From Omnitrophica WOR_2 bacterium RIFCSPHIGHO2_02_FULL_50_17 (GTDB lineage Bacteria > Omnitrophota > Gorgyraeia > Zapsychrales > Zapsychraceae): a DNA stretch of 43,906 nt. The stretch spans positions 1 through 43,906 of the forward strand of contig MHGQ01000057.1 in NCBI GenBank assembly GCA_001805645.1, in the 5' to 3' direction. Below the pieces are notes generated by a model. The model saw nothing but the letters and a program-made list of their open reading frames with translations, ran no database searches and had not been told where the DNA came from. Positions 1 to 8,031 of this stretch are shown piece by piece (within the stretch, counting starts at the first letter, position 1; each line of letters begins with the position of its first letter). The translations under genes and the position numbers were made by a program.

Positions 1-716
1 TGCACAACGGCGGCCAGACGTTCCAGCCCCATGCCGGTATCGATATTCTTGTTGGGCAGAGGATCCAGCACGCCGCCTTCTTTACGGTCAAACTGCGTAA
101 AGACCAGGTTCCAGACCTCGGAGAAGCGGCCGCAGTCACAGCCAGGATCACAGGTCTTATGAGGACATTTCGGATTGGGGCCGTAATCGTAAAAAATCTC
201 CGAACAGGGGCCGCACGGGCCGTTGGGGCCTTTTTCTTTGGCTTCCGCGGGCCAAAAATTGCTGTGGTCGCCCAGGCGCACGATCCTTTTAGGATTGATC
301 TTTATCCGTTGAAGCCATATCTTCTCGGCCTCGTCATCCTCCGTATACACAGAAACCCAAAGCTTCTCGGCCGGGATTTTGAGCTCCTTGGTCAAAAATT
401 CCCACGCCCAGGAAATAGCTTCTTCTTTAAAATAATCGCCGAAGGAAAAATTCCCCAGCATCTCAAAGAACGTGTGGTGGAAGTCCGTTTTGCCGACCTT
501 GTCGAGATCGTCTGTGCGCAGGCACTTTTGTGAGGTGGCCGCGCGGGTGTAGCTATCCATGTAGCCTAAGAATTGGCGTTTAAACTGCTGCATGCCGGCG
601 GTCGTAAACAGGACCGTCGGGTCGTCTTTGGGCACCAGCGAATCGCTGGTCATAACCTTGTGGCCCTTGGAGGCAAAAAAATCCAGGAATTTCTTTCTGA
701 TTTCGTTGGTGGTCAT
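1..716 (-). CDS. alaS: Alanine--tRNA ligase, N-terminal part (runs off the window)
   Basis: Charges tRNA-Ala with alanine in the cytoplasm. About 238 N-terminal residues are present and the 3' end lies beyond the left edge. The class II catalytic core is recognisable: [48 protein letters not shown] and [12 protein letters not shown] are typical AlaRS blocks. The ATG at 716 overlaps the recX stop as ATGA (713-716), so translation is probably coupled to recX. It sits third in a recA-recX-alaS unit. A tRNA-Ala gene lies about 4.3 kb upstream. The family assignment is firm; nothing can be said about the editing and C-Ala domains, which are outside the window. Confidence 0.96.
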   Translation of the reverse strand, partial: MTTNEIRKKFLDFFASKGHKVMTSDSLVPKDDPTVLFTTAGMQQFKRQFLGYMDSYTRAATSQKCLRTDDLDKVGKTDFHHTFFEMLGNFSFGDYFKEEAISWAWEFLTKELKIPAEKLWVSVYTEDDEAEKIWLQRIKINPKRIVRLGDHSNFWPAEAKEKGPNGPCGPCSEIFYDYGPNPKCPHKTCDPGCDCGRFSEVWNLVFTQFDRKEGGVLDPLPNKNIDTGMGLERLAAVV

Positions 717-1183
717 ATATTCTTAATGGCTTGCAGGACGGCCCGGAGGCTGAATCCCCGGCGCATTAAATAACCGTAGACCCGTTGTTGACGTTTTTCC
801 TGCGTGATATTCTTATACTTCGAGGCCTGCCGTTGGGCGAGTTGGACAGCGGCCTCTGTCTCGTGATAACCTTCCGTCGCCTTTTGAATCTCCTCCTCAA
901 TGACGGCGATGTCAACACCCTTCTCTTTCAATTCGAACCGGATGCGGCTGATCCCCCATGGTCTGGCAAGGCGTGCCGAGATCCACTTTTGGGCGAACTC
1001 CCGGTCGTTGATAAGACGGATATCGTAGAAATACTGGACAGCCCTCTCAATGACAGGCTCACTGAAGCCCTTGTGCGTCAGCTTATCCCGTATCTCACTT
1101 TCGCTGCGGGCCCTCAAATTGAGCAGACGAAATACCGTGTCCTTGGCCCCTTGCAAAGTATCTTCTTTGGCCTTTCCCCGCAT
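713..1183 (-). CDS. recX: Regulatory protein RecX
   Basis: RecX binds RecA filaments and modulates recombinase activity. The protein is about 156 residues of charged helical repeats, with motifs such as [24 protein letters not shown] and [16 protein letters not shown] that match the three-helix repeats of the family. It begins 25 bases after the recA stop. I chose the ATG at 1183; a TTG at 1225 is also in frame, but it lies inside recA and would add a non-conserved 14-residue leader. No strong Shine-Dalgarno sequence is visible at either start, which fits coupling to recA. It ends in an ATGA overlap with alaS. Confidence 0.9.
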   Translation of the reverse strand: MRGKAKEDTLQGAKDTVFRLLNLRARSESEIRDKLTHKGFSEPVIERAVQYFYDIRLINDREFAQKWISARLARPWGISRIRFELKEKGVDIAVIEEEIQKATEGYHETEAAVQLAQRQASKYKNITQEKRQQRVYGYLMRRGFSLRAVLQAIKNI

Positions 1184-1208
1184 CGATAGTCGTCTGATGT
1201 CTGATGAA

Positions 1209-2225
1209 TCAGCGTTTGACGCCAAGCTGGCTGATGAGTTGTTTCTCTATTTTGTCAAGGACCTTCAGATTTTCCTTCAAAAACTGCCTCGCGTTTTCTT
1301 TGCCCTGTCCGATACGCTCTTTTTCAAAGGAAAGCCAGTTTCCGGACTTTTCCACAACGTTATTGAGGACGGCCAAATCCAGGATATCCGCCGAGCGGGA
1401 AATGCCCTCATCAAAATAGATCTCGAATTCCGCCTCTTTAAACGGGGCCGCCACTTTATTCTTGACGATCTTCGCCCTGACGCGGTTGCCGATGAACTGC
1501 TCGCCCTGTTTAATGGAGTCAATGCGGCGCAGGTCAATGCGCACCGAGGCATAAAACTTCAAGGCGCGCCCGCCGGGAGTGGTCTCGGGAGAGCCAAACA
1601 TGACACCGATCTTCATACGTATCTGGTTGATGAAGATAATGCAGGTGTGGGATTTGCTGATAGCGGCAGTCAATTTGCGCAGGGCCTGGGACATGAGCCT
1701 TGCCTGCAATCCCATGTGGGCATCCCCCATTTCCCCCTCAATTTCCGCCTTAGGGGTAAGGGCGGCCACGGAATCAATGATGAGAAGATCAACGGCGTTG
1801 GAGCGCACCAGCGTCTCGGCAATCTCGAGGGCCTGCTCACCTGTATCCGGCTGCGACATCAAAAGCTCATCCAACTGGACGCCCACCTTGGTGGCATACA
1901 AGGAATCAAAAGCGTGTTCGGCGTCGATAAAGGCCGCGGTCCCCCCCATGCGCTGAATCTGCGCGATAATATTTAAGGTCAGGGTCGTTTTCCCTGAAGA
2001 CTCCGGGCCGAAGATCTCTACGACACGGCCCCTGGGGACACCTCCTACGCCCAGGGCCATATCCAGCGCCAGACAGCCCGTCGGAATCACCTCAATGTCC
2101 ATCTTGACGCTGCTGTCCAGCTTCATGACCGTGCCTTTTCCAAACTGCTTCTCGATCTGCGCCAGAGCCAATTCCAGAGCCTTCTTCCTGTTTTCCAAAT
2201 CCAGTGTTTTCTTCTGCTCGACCAT
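1209..2225 (-). CDS. recA: Recombinase RecA
   Basis: DNA-dependent ATPase that forms filaments on single-stranded DNA for homologous recombination and SOS signalling. It has 338 residues, near the usual bacterial length with a short C-terminal tail. Walker A GPESSGKT is at about residues 73-80; the loop containing [20 protein letters not shown] and the DNA-binding L2 stretch [21 protein letters not shown] are intact. The ATG at 2225 is preceded by GGGAGG at good spacing. It is the first gene of recA-recX-alaS, under the promoter at 2305-2333. No standard LexA box (CTG-N10-CAG or Gram-positive type) was found by eye. Confidence 0.98.
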   Translation of the reverse strand: MVEQKKTLDLENRKKALELALAQIEKQFGKGTVMKLDSSVKMDIEVIPTGCLALDMALGVGGVPRGRVVEIFGPESSGKTTLTLNIIAQIQRMGGTAAFIDAEHAFDSLYATKVGVQLDELLMSQPDTGEQALEIAETLVRSNAVDLLIIDSVAALTPKAEIEGEMGDAHMGLQARLMSQALRKLTAAISKSHTCIIFINQIRMKIGVMFGSPETTPGGRALKFYASVRIDLRRIDSIKQGEQFIGNRVRAKIVKNKVAAPFKEAEFEIYFDEGISRSADILDLAVLNNVVEKSGNWLSFEKERIGQGKENARQFLKENLKVLDKIEKQLISQLGVKR

Positions 2226-2269
2226 AACAGCCTCCCTTGCCTCTATAAAAGTTATTCTCCCCTGTTTAC

Positions 2270-2286
2270 CTTAAACGATGCTTAAG
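2270..2286. promoter_or_regulatory. Palindrome CTTAA-N7-TTAAG in the recA leader
   Basis: A 5-7-5 inverted repeat lies roughly 15-30 bases downstream of the predicted recA transcription start and 45 bases before the ATG. It is a possible operator for a damage-response repressor in a lineage with a non-classical LexA site, but a five-base arm is short and could be chance. Confidence 0.3.
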
Positions 2287-2304
2287 CCGCCGTGAAGAAA
2301 CCCA

Positions 2305-2333
2305 ATTATACAGAACCCCTAAACCCTTGTCAA
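2305..2333 (-). promoter_or_regulatory. Consensus sigma-70 promoter of recA
   Basis: Read on the minus strand this is TTGACA, a 17-base spacer and TATAAT, matching the vegetative consensus in all twelve positions. The predicted start near 2298 gives a leader of about 73 bases before the recA ATG at 2225. Confidence 0.9.
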
Positions 2334-2368
2334 CACATTATGGCCGACGAGGCCACAATGCAATATCC

Positions 2369-4165
2369 TTAGGGACACTGCGCCAGCCGCTGGTGAATTT
2401 CTTTTGAAAACTGGGGTTTCAGGCGCATCAACTGGACATAATATCTCTTGGCCATGCCGCAGTTTCCCTGTCTTTGATACACCTGCGCCATTCGCAGAAG
2501 GGCATCAGGGCTTTGCGGCTGCAACTGCAGGACATGGGCGTATAAGGCAAGACTCTGTTCATCGGCGCCCATCTTCTCTTCAACAAAACCAAGGTTATAG
2601 AGGGTATCCACCTGATACGGATTAAGGCTGAGAATCTTTTGATAGTATTCCTTTGCTGAGGCAAAATCCCCGTCGATGGCAAAGGCATTGGCGAGGTTAT
2701 ACATCGCATTGGTGTCTGCCGGACGGATCCCTAAGGCCTTGGAATAACATTCCCGCGCCTTGGAGAGATCTTGTCTTTTTTCATAAACCGCCCCCGATTT
2801 GGTCCACCAATAAAAAGCCACTTCCTCGGCCGCCATCGCCTGCGGCCTGAAGGCAAATAAAAACAAGACGAAAAATCCAACCGCGAGAGACAGCCGCTTA
2901 AAATTTTTGGACCTCAACTGATCCGCCAGCCAGAAGACACAAAAAGATTCGTAAATGATAAGAATCGGAAAGATGCCTGTCCTGTGCCGATGGGTCAAAA
3001 AGAAAACGAGGGTAAAAATCAACTGGCTTAAGATCATAAAATCCAGATAAATCGTTTGTCGGCGCTTTCTCTGTGCCGCCGCCATCCCCACCAGGGCCAA
3101 AGGACACATAAGATAAAAAGGGTTGATATCCCACAGGCGTTTCCAGTCTCTTTGAAGAAGAAGGTCAATCTCGTAAGCCGCTTCCGTCTCTGTGAAAAAC
3201 AGCTTGAATTTCTTCCCAAAAAGCCGGAGATAATCCCGGGGTTGATTTTTCATAAACGACAGGGCCTGGCCATGCCAAAACCGCGAAACCCCCGCCGGCG
3301 TCAAAGGGCGTTTGGCCAGGATCTCAGCCACCATCACCTGATCCTCGTCCTGGCCCTGGTGGGTAGGCCGAATAAAACAGGGATTATCAAACAGCCCTGT
3401 TGCTTTTGGATTGCTGCCGACATAAAAACTTAAACCCTGTTGCGCGCTGATCCATATCCAATCGCCGCCGACGATTTTGTTGCGCAGCCCTGTAAAACCT
3501 AAAGGAAGCATCACGCCGATAAGGAGCGGCAGAACAATCCCGATAAAGCCCTTCCGGTAACGGTAGAAGAGGTAAATAAAGGTGAGACTCAAAAAGACCA
3601 ATATCTTCCCATCCCCTAAGGCGGTCAGACCGATCAGGAAACCCAATATAAATCGTTCCGTTCTCTTCGATATCTTATCAGAATCAACAAAAGACAGGAT
3701 AATAATGAGGCTGAGAGATATGATGAGAGTCACCGGCATCATAAGCCAGTCATAATAAATCGCCACAAAATTGACTGCCAAAAGAAGCCCGGATAAGAAC
3801 GCCACTCTTCGAGAGAATATCCTGCCGGCTACCGCGTAAGTCAAGACGCAATTGAGGGATCCCAGAAACAGATGCATCAGACGAACAAAAGCGGCATGGC
3901 CCAGACTCAAACGATCAAGGACGGCCAAAAAGTAAGGATACAAAGGCAGTCCGAAGAATGTCTTTGTCCCTAACCACCCTCCCTGAGAGATTTCCTTGGC
4001 CCACTCTTGATAATACAGCACATCACTGCTGGGATGATCGTAAAAAAAATAATGCTTCCTCATCCAGACCCAATAGGTAATCCGCAGGACAAAGGCAACA
4101 ACAAAGACGACACCCATAGCGGCGTAGTCTCTGCGAGCATCGTGGGAGGGGTGGGAATCAGACAT
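2369..4165 (-). CDS. Membrane glycosyltransferase (GT39/ArnT-like) with C-terminal TPR repeats
   Basis: A predicted 598-residue multi-pass membrane protein. The first membrane segment (AAMGVVFVVAFVLRITYWVW) is followed by a polar loop with DHPSSDVLYYQEWAKEISQGG, resembling the acidic catalytic loop of the GT-C fold (PMT/ArnT family), then about ten further hydrophobic segments. From about residue 465 to the end there are tandem tetratricopeptide repeats (YEKRQDLSKARECYSKALGIRP and following). It probably transfers a polyprenyl-linked sugar to a protein or lipid on the outer face of the inner membrane; donor and acceptor are unknown. I chose the ATG at 4165, which overlaps the rsmE stop by eight bases; a longer frame to 4270 would run inside rsmE. 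No separate promoter was seen. Confidence 0.75.
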   Translation of the reverse strand: MSDSHPSHDARRDYAAMGVVFVVAFVLRITYWVWMRKHYFFYDHPSSDVLYYQEWAKEISQGGWLGTKTFFGLPLYPYFLAVLDRLSLGHAAFVRLMHLFLGSLNCVLTYAVAGRIFSRRVAFLSGLLLAVNFVAIYYDWLMMPVTLIISLSLIIILSFVDSDKISKRTERFILGFLIGLTALGDGKILVFLSLTFIYLFYRYRKGFIGIVLPLLIGVMLPLGFTGLRNKIVGGDWIWISAQQGLSFYVGSNPKATGLFDNPCFIRPTHQGQDEDQVMVAEILAKRPLTPAGVSRFWHGQALSFMKNQPRDYLRLFGKKFKLFFTETEAAYEIDLLLQRDWKRLWDINPFYLMCPLALVGMAAAQRKRRQTIYLDFMILSQLIFTLVFFLTHRHRTGIFPILIIYESFCVFWLADQLRSKNFKRLSLAVGFFVLFLFAFRPQAMAAEEVAFYWWTKSGAVYEKRQDLSKARECYSKALGIRPADTNAMYNLANAFAIDGDFASAKEYYQKILSLNPYQVDTLYNLGFVEEKMGADEQSLALYAHVLQLQPQSPDALLRMAQVYQRQGNCGMAKRYYVQLMRLKPQFSKEIHQRLAQCP

Positions 4166-4895
4166 GACGGTAATATAAACAGGCGCAGGCAACAGACACG
4201 AGGGCGGCTGTCTCCACTTTAAGCACGGTTTCCCCCAAAGAGACAGGGACGCATTTATGATCCCGGGCAAGAGTGTATTCCTGCGGGGTAAAGTCCCCTT
4301 CAGGCCCGATTAAAAAGGCGATTTTTTGAGGTTGAGAAATCGCCTGAAACGCCTTTAAAATATTGGGGCGTTCGCCCACGAGGCTCGGCATGACAACGAC
4401 CGCCTCGCGGGATAAACGCTCAAGAACGGCCATAAAATCCCCTGCGGGATGAATGACCGGCACATCCGGCCTCTGAGACTGTTTGGCGGCATTAACAGCC
4501 ACCGTCTGATAACGGATGGACTTTTTCTTGAGCTGATCCCCTTTAAGACGCACTTCTGTCCTTTCGGTTAAAAGGGGGATAATCTCATCCGCGCCTAATT
4601 CCGCAGCCTTCTCGATGATGGATTCAAATTTGCTCCTTTTAGGAATGGCACAGGCGAGGATAATGAGCGGGAGTTGAGGTGTATAGCGCCTCACCGATTC
4701 AACGCTGACAGTGACTTGACAACGGCCGACTTTAACGACACGACCTACAGCCTCCTCTTTCTTTTCATTAAATATCTCGACAGCATCCCCTTCTCGAAGG
4801 CGCAGGACATGCCGCAAGTGATGACATTCGTCCTTGCTGTCAATTGTAACTTGAGGAGAAGTCAAATCAGCTTGAGGGCAGTAAAAACGGTGCAT
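4158..4895 (-). CDS. rsmE: 16S rRNA (uracil-1498-N3)-methyltransferase RsmE
   Basis: Methylates U1498 of 16S rRNA using S-adenosylmethionine. It has 245 residues, the normal family length, with an N-terminal PUA-like part (MHRFYCPQADLTSPQV, ECHHLRHVLRLREGDAVEIFN) and a C-terminal SPOUT knot domain (IPLLTERTEVRLKG, IAFLIGPEGDFTPQEY, VSLGETVLKVETAAL). The reading frame stays open upstream to 5069, but that extension merely translates the tRNA gene and a repeat; the ATG at 4895 is the family start. It overlaps the next gene by eight bases. Confidence 0.95.
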   Translation of the reverse strand: MHRFYCPQADLTSPQVTIDSKDECHHLRHVLRLREGDAVEIFNEKKEEAVGRVVKVGRCQVTVSVESVRRYTPQLPLIILACAIPKRSKFESIIEKAAELGADEIIPLLTERTEVRLKGDQLKKKSIRYQTVAVNAAKQSQRPDVPVIHPAGDFMAVLERLSREAVVVMPSLVGERPNILKAFQAISQPQKIAFLIGPEGDFTPQEYTLARDHKCVPVSLGETVLKVETAALVSVACACLYYRHV

Positions 4896-4939
4896 GGTTG
4901 GTTTTCTATAGTATTCTGCTTCTGGCTTGTTCTGCGAAA

Positions 4940-4976
4940 CTCGAACGTGAAGGAACGAAGTGACGAAACATTCGAG
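4940..4976. repeat. Inverted repeat between tRNA-Ala and rsmE
   Basis: CTCGAA at 4940-4945 pairs with TTCGAG at 4971-4976 across a 25-base loop. It lies in the 91-base spacer between the tRNA and rsmE and has the look of a small dispersed repeat. It may help tRNA 3' processing if tRNA and rsmE share a transcript. Confidence 0.4.
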
Positions 4977-4986
4977 CGAAGAAGAA

Positions 4987-5059
4987 TGGATCGGAGGGGA
5001 GTCGAACCCCCGGCCTCTTGATTGCGAACCAAGCGCTCTCCCAACTGAGCTACCGACCC
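4987..5059 (-). tRNA. tRNA-Ala (anticodon CGC)
   Basis: A complete 73-base cloverleaf. The acceptor GGGTCGG pairs with CCGATCC and includes the G3-U70 wobble pair that identifies alanine tRNAs; the discriminator is A73. D stem GCTC/GAGC, anticodon stem CTTGG/TCAAG with loop TTCGCAA (anticodon CGC, reads GCG), variable AGGCC, T stem GGGGG/CCCCT with loop TTCGACT. CCA is not encoded, so it must be added enzymatically. Confidence 0.95.
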
Positions 5060-5068
5060 AAGTGTTCA

Positions 5069-5097
5069 ATATTAACAGAAGCTCAACAAGATGACAA
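5069..5097 (-). promoter_or_regulatory. Promoter of tRNA-Ala
   Basis: On the minus strand: TTGTCA, a 17-base spacer and TAATAT. The predicted start is only a few bases before the tRNA 5' end at 5059. Its -35 box directly abuts the direct repeat that bounds the insert at 5098-5319. Confidence 0.65.
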
Positions 5098-5319
5098 GAC
5101 TTTTGACCGTTGCCTTTTGGTAAATGTTTAGCGGATAGAGAGAATTGGATAGGATTCCCCTCCCTTCGTGGGAGGGGTTAGGGGAGGGGGATCGACGGCA
5201 AACGTTGCTTTTCTCCCCCTCCCTTGCCCTCCCCGCAAGGGGGAGGGAATTTAATGACAAAATGTATCTCGTCGATGCTCTCGGACCGCTAAACATTATC
5301 GACTTTTGACCGTTGCCTT
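5098..5319. repeat. MITE-like element bounded by 19-bp direct repeats
   Basis: The 19-bp sequence GACTTTTGACCGTTGCCTT occurs exactly at 5098-5116 and 5301-5319. Just inside lie inverted ends, TAAATGTTTAGCGG (5121-5134) against CCGCTAAACATTA (5287-5299). The core, about 5157-5250, is made of GC-rich hairpins (CCCCTCCCTTCGTGGGAGGGG; CCCTCCCCGCAAGGGGGAGGG). There is no credible gene; an open frame through it only translates the hairpins. This is the content of the stretch between the tRNA promoter and the gene ending at 5360; the last 40 bases show nothing. Confidence 0.6.
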
Positions 5320-5359
5320 GGGACGTTCCCTGAATGGGGAAGGGCGCTCCGGAAGCGGC

Positions 5360-5959
5360 CTAACGGCCGTGGCCGGGAGGACTGATGCGCGTGGTCAAGG
5401 TATGCTCGGGGTTATTGACAGGGTGCGCCGGATTGCCGCTGTCATACCGGCTTGTCAGCGTAATCTCTATGTAGTCCAGCCGGCCGTCGCTGTCGTTGAC
5501 AATGTTAAAAAAATCGATATCAGATAGAAAACTAAATTGCCGGACATCCGTGGCCCCCGTAGTGCACTGATTATCGTTTTGTGGAGGAACGGCTGCAGGA
5601 TTATCACAGCGCTTCAAGACATCGTCGGGAGGGCCGTAACAATAACACACCCATGTGTCATCCGCATAGGAAACAGGATTATTTGTATCATGCCGGAAAC
5701 AAATACTGCGATCCTGTCCTGTACTGGAAGTCCGAATGCCCCGCGAGGAAGAATCGCCCACCGCCAGCAGGGCATCTCTGCGGATATAATTTATGGCCCC
5801 CCCCAGCCGCATCGAGAGAAGAGCCGATCTGTTGGTTGCCCCCTGAATCTGCTTGACAACAAAACTGAAGGAGGCTATCCCTATCATCACAATCCCAATC
5901 AATATGGATGCGACCAACAGCTCGGTAAAGGTAAGTCCGTTTTTGGAATTGGAACACAT
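5360..5959 (-). CDS. PilW/GspJ-like minor pseudopilin
   Basis: A 199-residue type IV pilin-like protein. A short leader MCSNSKNG precedes the prepilin peptidase site and a hydrophobic helix, LTFTELLVASILIGIVMIGI, with glutamate at mature position 5; the +1 residue is Leu rather than Phe. The C-terminal part has several cysteines and no motif I recognise. Length and position, last in a row of five pilin genes, suit a minor pseudopilin at the pilus tip. It starts 19 bases after the preceding gene. Confidence 0.8.
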   Translation of the reverse strand: MCSNSKNGLTFTELLVASILIGIVMIGIASFSFVVKQIQGATNRSALLSMRLGGAINYIRRDALLAVGDSSSRGIRTSSTGQDRSICFRHDTNNPVSYADDTWVCYCYGPPDDVLKRCDNPAAVPPQNDNQCTTGATDVRQFSFLSDIDFFNIVNDSDGRLDYIEITLTSRYDSGNPAHPVNNPEHTLTTRISPPGHGR

Positions 5960-5978
5960 TTTCTAAGAAGATAAAAAA

Positions 5979-6353
5979 TCAGTCCGGATAATACACATTC
6001 ATAAACAGCCTTCGCGGGGCGAGCCCCGGCGGGAAATCCCCTGGGACATTAACCAAATAATAATTGACTGTATAACCGCCGATGATATTGGTGTGCGTAA
6101 CTCCTGTGCCCAAAGGACCAGCATTGAGAATCCATTCTGCCGGGTCCAATTTCCCTCGCAAATCTTCCAAGACCCTCTTGCCCGCATAGGCCGCACCCAG
6201 CTTCCCGCCGGAATCCTGGACCGACCCCTGACTGGTAGCTCTCAGCATGGAAATCGTTGAAAAGATACCGATGGCGGCGATCGCAAAGAGAACGGCCGTC
6301 ACAATCACCTCCACCATAGAGGCAAAGCCTTTTTTTTTAAAAATTTTTAGCAT
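5979..6353 (-). CDS. PilV/GspI-like minor pseudopilin
   Basis: A 124-residue protein beginning MLKIFKKKG followed by a hydrophobic segment (FASMVEVIVTAVLFAIAAIG). It looks like a type IV prepilin, but counting from the expected cleavage after Gly9 the conserved glutamate falls at position 6, not 5. Either the processing site is unusual or the protein is a divergent minor pilin. It lies in the pilin row between the 145-residue pilin and the PilW-like gene and is probably co-translated with them. Confidence 0.72.
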   Translation of the reverse strand: MLKIFKKKGFASMVEVIVTAVLFAIAAIGIFSTISMLRATSQGSVQDSGGKLGAAYAGKRVLEDLRGKLDPAEWILNAGPLGTGVTHTNIIGGYTVNYYLVNVPGDFPPGLAPRRLFMNVYYPD

Positions 6354-6382
6354 TGTTCACATCATTCGATTTTCTAAACCGC

Positions 6383-6820
6383 TTAACAGCTCCCCACATT
6401 GAGACACGTTCCCCCCACACAACAGGGGTTAGGAGGTGCGCCGGCGGTATCGATGGGCGCGTCTGTCGCTAGCAGGGTATGAACACCCCATGTGGCGTAC
6501 GCGGTAAAACTTCCCCCTCCCGCTGGCCCGTTATAGAGATACGTTGTCCCGGCATTGGCAATGATGTTAATCCCCAAGGTGGTGTTAATCGTGGCCAAAT
6601 TCCCTTCATTCGCGCCTGCGGTGTCCCAATATGTCCCCATATTGGCCCGATAAATGGTATTGGCCGCATGGAGGGCCATCAACTGGATCTCCATGTCACG
6701 CTCATGGGCCTTGCGGATAGCTCTGTCATAATTGGGAATCGCAAAGGCGGCGATAATCCCAATGAGAATCACCACGATAAGCAATTCCATGATGGTAAAT
6801 CCTTGAAGATTTTTACGCAT
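6383..6820 (-). CDS. Type IV pilin-like protein
   Basis: A 145-residue prepilin: leader MRKNLQG, then FTIMELLIVVILIGIIAAFA with Phe +1 and Glu +5, a canonical class III signal. The globular part (NTIYRANMGTYWDT, GGSFTAYATWGVHTL) ends with three cysteines, NPCCVGGTCLNVGSC, perhaps a D-loop disulphide. The ATG at 6820 follows GGAGGAGACG; an in-frame extension to 6934 overlaps the upstream pilin and is rejected. It may be a major or minor pilin. Confidence 0.85.
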   Translation of the reverse strand: MRKNLQGFTIMELLIVVILIGIIAAFAIPNYDRAIRKAHERDMEIQLMALHAANTIYRANMGTYWDTAGANEGNLATINTTLGINIIANAGTTYLYNGPAGGGSFTAYATWGVHTLLATDAPIDTAGAPPNPCCVGGTCLNVGSC

Positions 6821-6836
6821 CGTCTCCTCCCTGGTA

Positions 6837-7283
6837 TTAATTGCACTCATCATTTGCCCCTCCGCCGCTGCAGCCGATTTTCGCGCAGATATTGGCAGGA
6901 CTTCCGCCGCCGCATTTAATCGTGCCGTCGGCATCGATGGTGAGGGTGTAAGAGGCCGGCGCTAAGCGCACAATCGTGGCAATGGGGTCCGCCGCAGCCA
7001 CCGTCGGCAGGGCAAAGTTAGCCGGCGCGTTAATCTCCACATCCAGAAGATCAGGGTCATTCGCATAAGTGCCGGTTTCCGTCCGGTAGGCATCCTGGGC
7101 ACTGCGCAGGGTCTCTAAAATTTGCAGGCCTTCGGCCAGCCTCATCTTCTCCATCGTATACGTATAGCGGGGTATGGCCAGAGAGGCCAGGACACCGATA
7201 ATAACAATCGCAAAAATCAACTCAATCAGCGTAAACGCCGATTGTTCTCGATAATGGGGACAGCGCCCTTTTTTATTTTCCAT
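6837..7283 (-). CDS. Type IV pilin-like protein with alanine at the -1 cleavage position
   Basis: A 148-residue prepilin. After a 16-residue leader (MENKKGRCPHYREQSA) comes FTLIELIFAIVIIGVLASLA with Phe +1 and Glu +5. The residue before the cut is Ala instead of the usual Gly. The C-terminal region ends in a cysteine-containing loop (ICAKIGCSGGGANDEC). The ATG at 7283 is preferred; the frame extends to 7367 but would cross the hairpin at 7302-7348. It lies 16 bases upstream of the next pilin gene. Confidence 0.83.
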   Translation of the reverse strand: MENKKGRCPHYREQSAFTLIELIFAIVIIGVLASLAIPRYTYTMEKMRLAEGLQILETLRSAQDAYRTETGTYANDPDLLDVEINAPANFALPTVAAADPIATIVRLAPASYTLTIDADGTIKCGGGSPANICAKIGCSGGGANDECN

Positions 7284-7301
7284 AAGTCTTTCACGCCTAA
7301 A

Positions 7302-7348
7302 ACAACAACATCGAAGTCCTGCCACAGGCAAAACTTCGATGTTGTTGT
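7302..7348 (-). terminator. Long perfect hairpin between two pilin genes
   Basis: ACAACAACATCGAAGT (7302-7317) is perfectly complementary to 7333-7348, a 16-bp stem with a 15-base loop. On the minus strand it is followed by a short T-rich run (GTTTTAGG). It may be an attenuating terminator or an mRNA-stabilising structure that raises expression of the first pilin over the others. Confidence 0.6.
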
Positions 7349-7376
7349 CAACTCTGAGATTCGGCAACTATATGAC

Positions 7377-7796
7377 CTATTTGATCCCTATAAACCGCCC
7401 TGAACCGGTTCGTGTCACACCCCCTATGGTCTGTATCAGACGAATCCAGCTTGTACCGTCACCTCCATCCACAGTAAGCCGCGTGGCTTGAATTGTATAA
7501 GCCGATACCGTCGCGCCCGAGATGGAGTAAGTGAAACGGGTCCCCGGGGCCGTGCTCGGATCATCTGTGTCAAGGTTAGCCATCGTACACCCCACATAAG
7601 TCCCCGATGAGCTGAGATAACATCTCTCCAGCGCCTGTCGAACGACACCCATGTTAGACAGGGCTTCCGAGCTCTTGGAAAACTCCACCGTTGAGAAAAA
7701 ACGCGGCAGGGCCAAACTGGCCAAAACCCCTACAATGATAATCACAATGATGACTTCAAGAAGTGTGAAACCGCTTTTGTTATTCCTGATATTCAT
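7377..7796 (-). CDS. Type IV pilin-like protein, first gene after the c-di-GMP riboswitch
   Basis: A 139-residue prepilin with leader MNIRNNKSG and helix FTLLEVIIVIIIVGVLASLA, a textbook N-methylation signal (Gly -1, Phe +1, Glu +5). Two cysteines, in LERCYLSS and YVGCTMA, lie close together. The ATG at 7796 follows AAGGAGAGGGAAA. It is the first coding region behind the riboswitch-terminator leader and is separated from later pilins by a strong hairpin, so it is the best candidate for the major pilin. The leader from 7797 to 7969 shows no other structure I can name. Confidence 0.88.
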   Translation of the reverse strand: MNIRNNKSGFTLLEVIIVIIIVGVLASLALPRFFSTVEFSKSSEALSNMGVVRQALERCYLSSSGTYVGCTMANLDTDDPSTAPGTRFTYSISGATVSAYTIQATRLTVDGGDGTSWIRLIQTIGGVTRTGSGRFIGIK

Positions 7797-7969
7797 TTTC
7801 CCTCTCCTTTTTATATTGCGCTTCCTCTGATTTCTCTTTTTAATTAACCCGCATGCCCATTTTTGGTTTTCCTCTTTCCCGAAATACCTAAGTAACAGTA
7901 TCTATCCCGCTACTCTACCTCGTATATGTCCGAATTAGCTTTCGATATTTCCCGGAAATCAGGTCCCCC

Positions 7970-8003
7970 AAAAAAAATGCCTATTCTACACCCGTAGAAT
8001 AGG
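7970..8003 (-). terminator. Intrinsic terminator of the riboswitch leader
   Basis: On the minus strand CCTATTCTAC-GGGT-GTAGAATAGG forms a perfect 10-bp stem with a 4-base loop, followed by CA and eight T residues. It lies 28 bases after the aptamer and 173 bases before the pilin ATG, as expected for a transcriptional expression platform. Confidence 0.88.
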
Positions 8004-8031
8004 CCACACATAACTTAACCGATTTATTATT

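Noticed and set aside
1184-1225. TTG start for RecX at 1225
   Set aside because: It would place the start inside recA and add a non-conserved leader; ATG 1183 fits better.
1050-1976. Long plus-strand frame of 308 codons
   Set aside because: It is antisense to recA and recX, whose families are certain; the frame is a codon-bias shadow.
4896-5069. N-terminal extension of RsmE to 5069
   Set aside because: The extension translates the tRNA-Ala gene and an intergenic repeat; the conserved protein begins at the ATG at 4895.
5072-5296. Open frame of 74 codons
   Set aside because: It lies wholly within the GC-rich hairpin repeat and has the composition of a translated palindrome.
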